Assembly: GCA_014377155.1 (NCBI GenBank)
Contig: JACMQD010000448.1
Location: forward strand, 1 to 5,222
Origin: Herminiimonas sp.
GTDB lineage: Bacteria > Pseudomonadota > Gammaproteobacteria > Burkholderiales > Burkholderiaceae
Reading direction: 5' to 3'
DNA length: 5,222 nt
The notes under the pieces are model-generated. The model was not told where the DNA came from. It did no database searches and worked only from the letters and a program-made list of their open reading frames with translations. The position numbers and the translations under genes are program-made. The first letter of the stretch is position 1, and the number at the start of each line of letters is the position of its first letter. This document shows, in pieces, positions 5,087-5,222 of the stretch.

Positions 5087-5222
5087 GGCGTTGGTGCACT
5101 TCGAGCCCGAGAAACGGTCGATGATACGATGCTGATCGATTTTTGCTGAGTGTTCCCAATGCCAAACAAGCACAACACCGATCGCCGTCATCACATTGCG
5201 AAGATGAAGTTCAAGGTTCAGA
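5087..5222 (+). mobile_element. Left end of an IS5-family (IS903-like) element
   Basis: GGCGTTGGTGCACTTCGAG at 5087-5105 looks like the terminal inverted repeat of IS903-group IS5-family elements, whose ends begin GGCTTTGTTGAA or similar. TOPRIM coding similarity on the reverse strand stops at about this point, and a transposase begins 72 bp further in. The right end and any target duplication partner lie outside the window. The exact boundary is inferred from the family pattern, not from two visible ends. Confidence 0.65.
5159..5222 (+). CDS. IS5-family transposase, N-terminus (partial)
   Basis: ATG 5159 opens a frame that runs off the window after 21 codons: MPNKHNTDRRHHIAKMKFKV and one more residue. 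This matches my recollection of the N-terminus of IS5-family, IS903-like transposases of Burkholderiaceae, which continue with NWPAYEAGLRRRGSLT. These are DDE transposases that cut and rejoin the element's inverted repeats. The leader is short and no strong ribosome-binding site is seen. Whether the rest of the gene is intact cannot be judged here. Confidence 0.75.
   Translation, partial: MPNKHNTDRRHHIAKMKFKVQ

Noticed and set aside
1..5222. CRISPR array, tRNA, rRNA, iterons or riboswitch
   Set aside because: No regularly spaced direct repeats, cloverleaf-like segments or known RNA motifs were seen on either strand by eye.

Overview
The window looks like backbone plus damaged accessory DNA from a plasmid or other large secondary replicon of a GC-rich betaproteobacterium, most likely Burkholderiaceae (Burkholderia/Paraburkholderia/Caballeronia/Cupriavidus type). 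This rests on the style of the ParA/ParB pair, a DUF3991-TOPRIM gene of the kind common on such plasmids, and an IS5-family transposase start typical of these genera. No database search was possible, so the taxonomic call is an inference.

Positions 1-66 are the 3' end of an unidentified gene. Positions 67-368 are a non-coding leader holding a GC-rich stem-loop (276-301) and a perfect 13-bp inverted repeat (332-363) that ends 5 nt before parA. Then comes a tight forward operon: parA (369-1112), a KorB-like parB overlapping it by 4 bp (1109-2209), a small hydrophobic membrane protein with a GTG start (2227-2589), and the N-terminal part of a DUF3991-TOPRIM gene (from 2591). ParA and ParB would segregate the replicon and probably control their own operon.

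The TOPRIM gene is broken. Its N-terminal part runs forward and decays into unrelated sequence after about 2890. A C-terminal part (DUF3991 plus TOPRIM) lies on the opposite strand at 4500-5086, carries an internal frameshift, and is cut at its 5' side by the left end of an IS5-family, IS903-like element (5087 onward; transposase from 5159). Between the fragments, in lower-GC surroundings, is a forward pair: a cupin protein (3156-3659) and a HAD-IA phosphatase (3730-4386), probably a small metabolic operon unrelated to plasmid maintenance.

The most interesting feature is a pair of odd-length palindromes, core TCTTGCAC-S-GTGCAAGA with S = G or C, at 2974-2994 and 4471-4487. They share 18 identical bases in inverted orientation and bracket the cupin-HAD segment. 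Their layout (two arms around a central G/C) resembles the operator of KorB, and the local ParB has a KorB-like C-terminus. They are therefore candidate ParB sites (parS or operators), with terminator or recombination site as alternatives.
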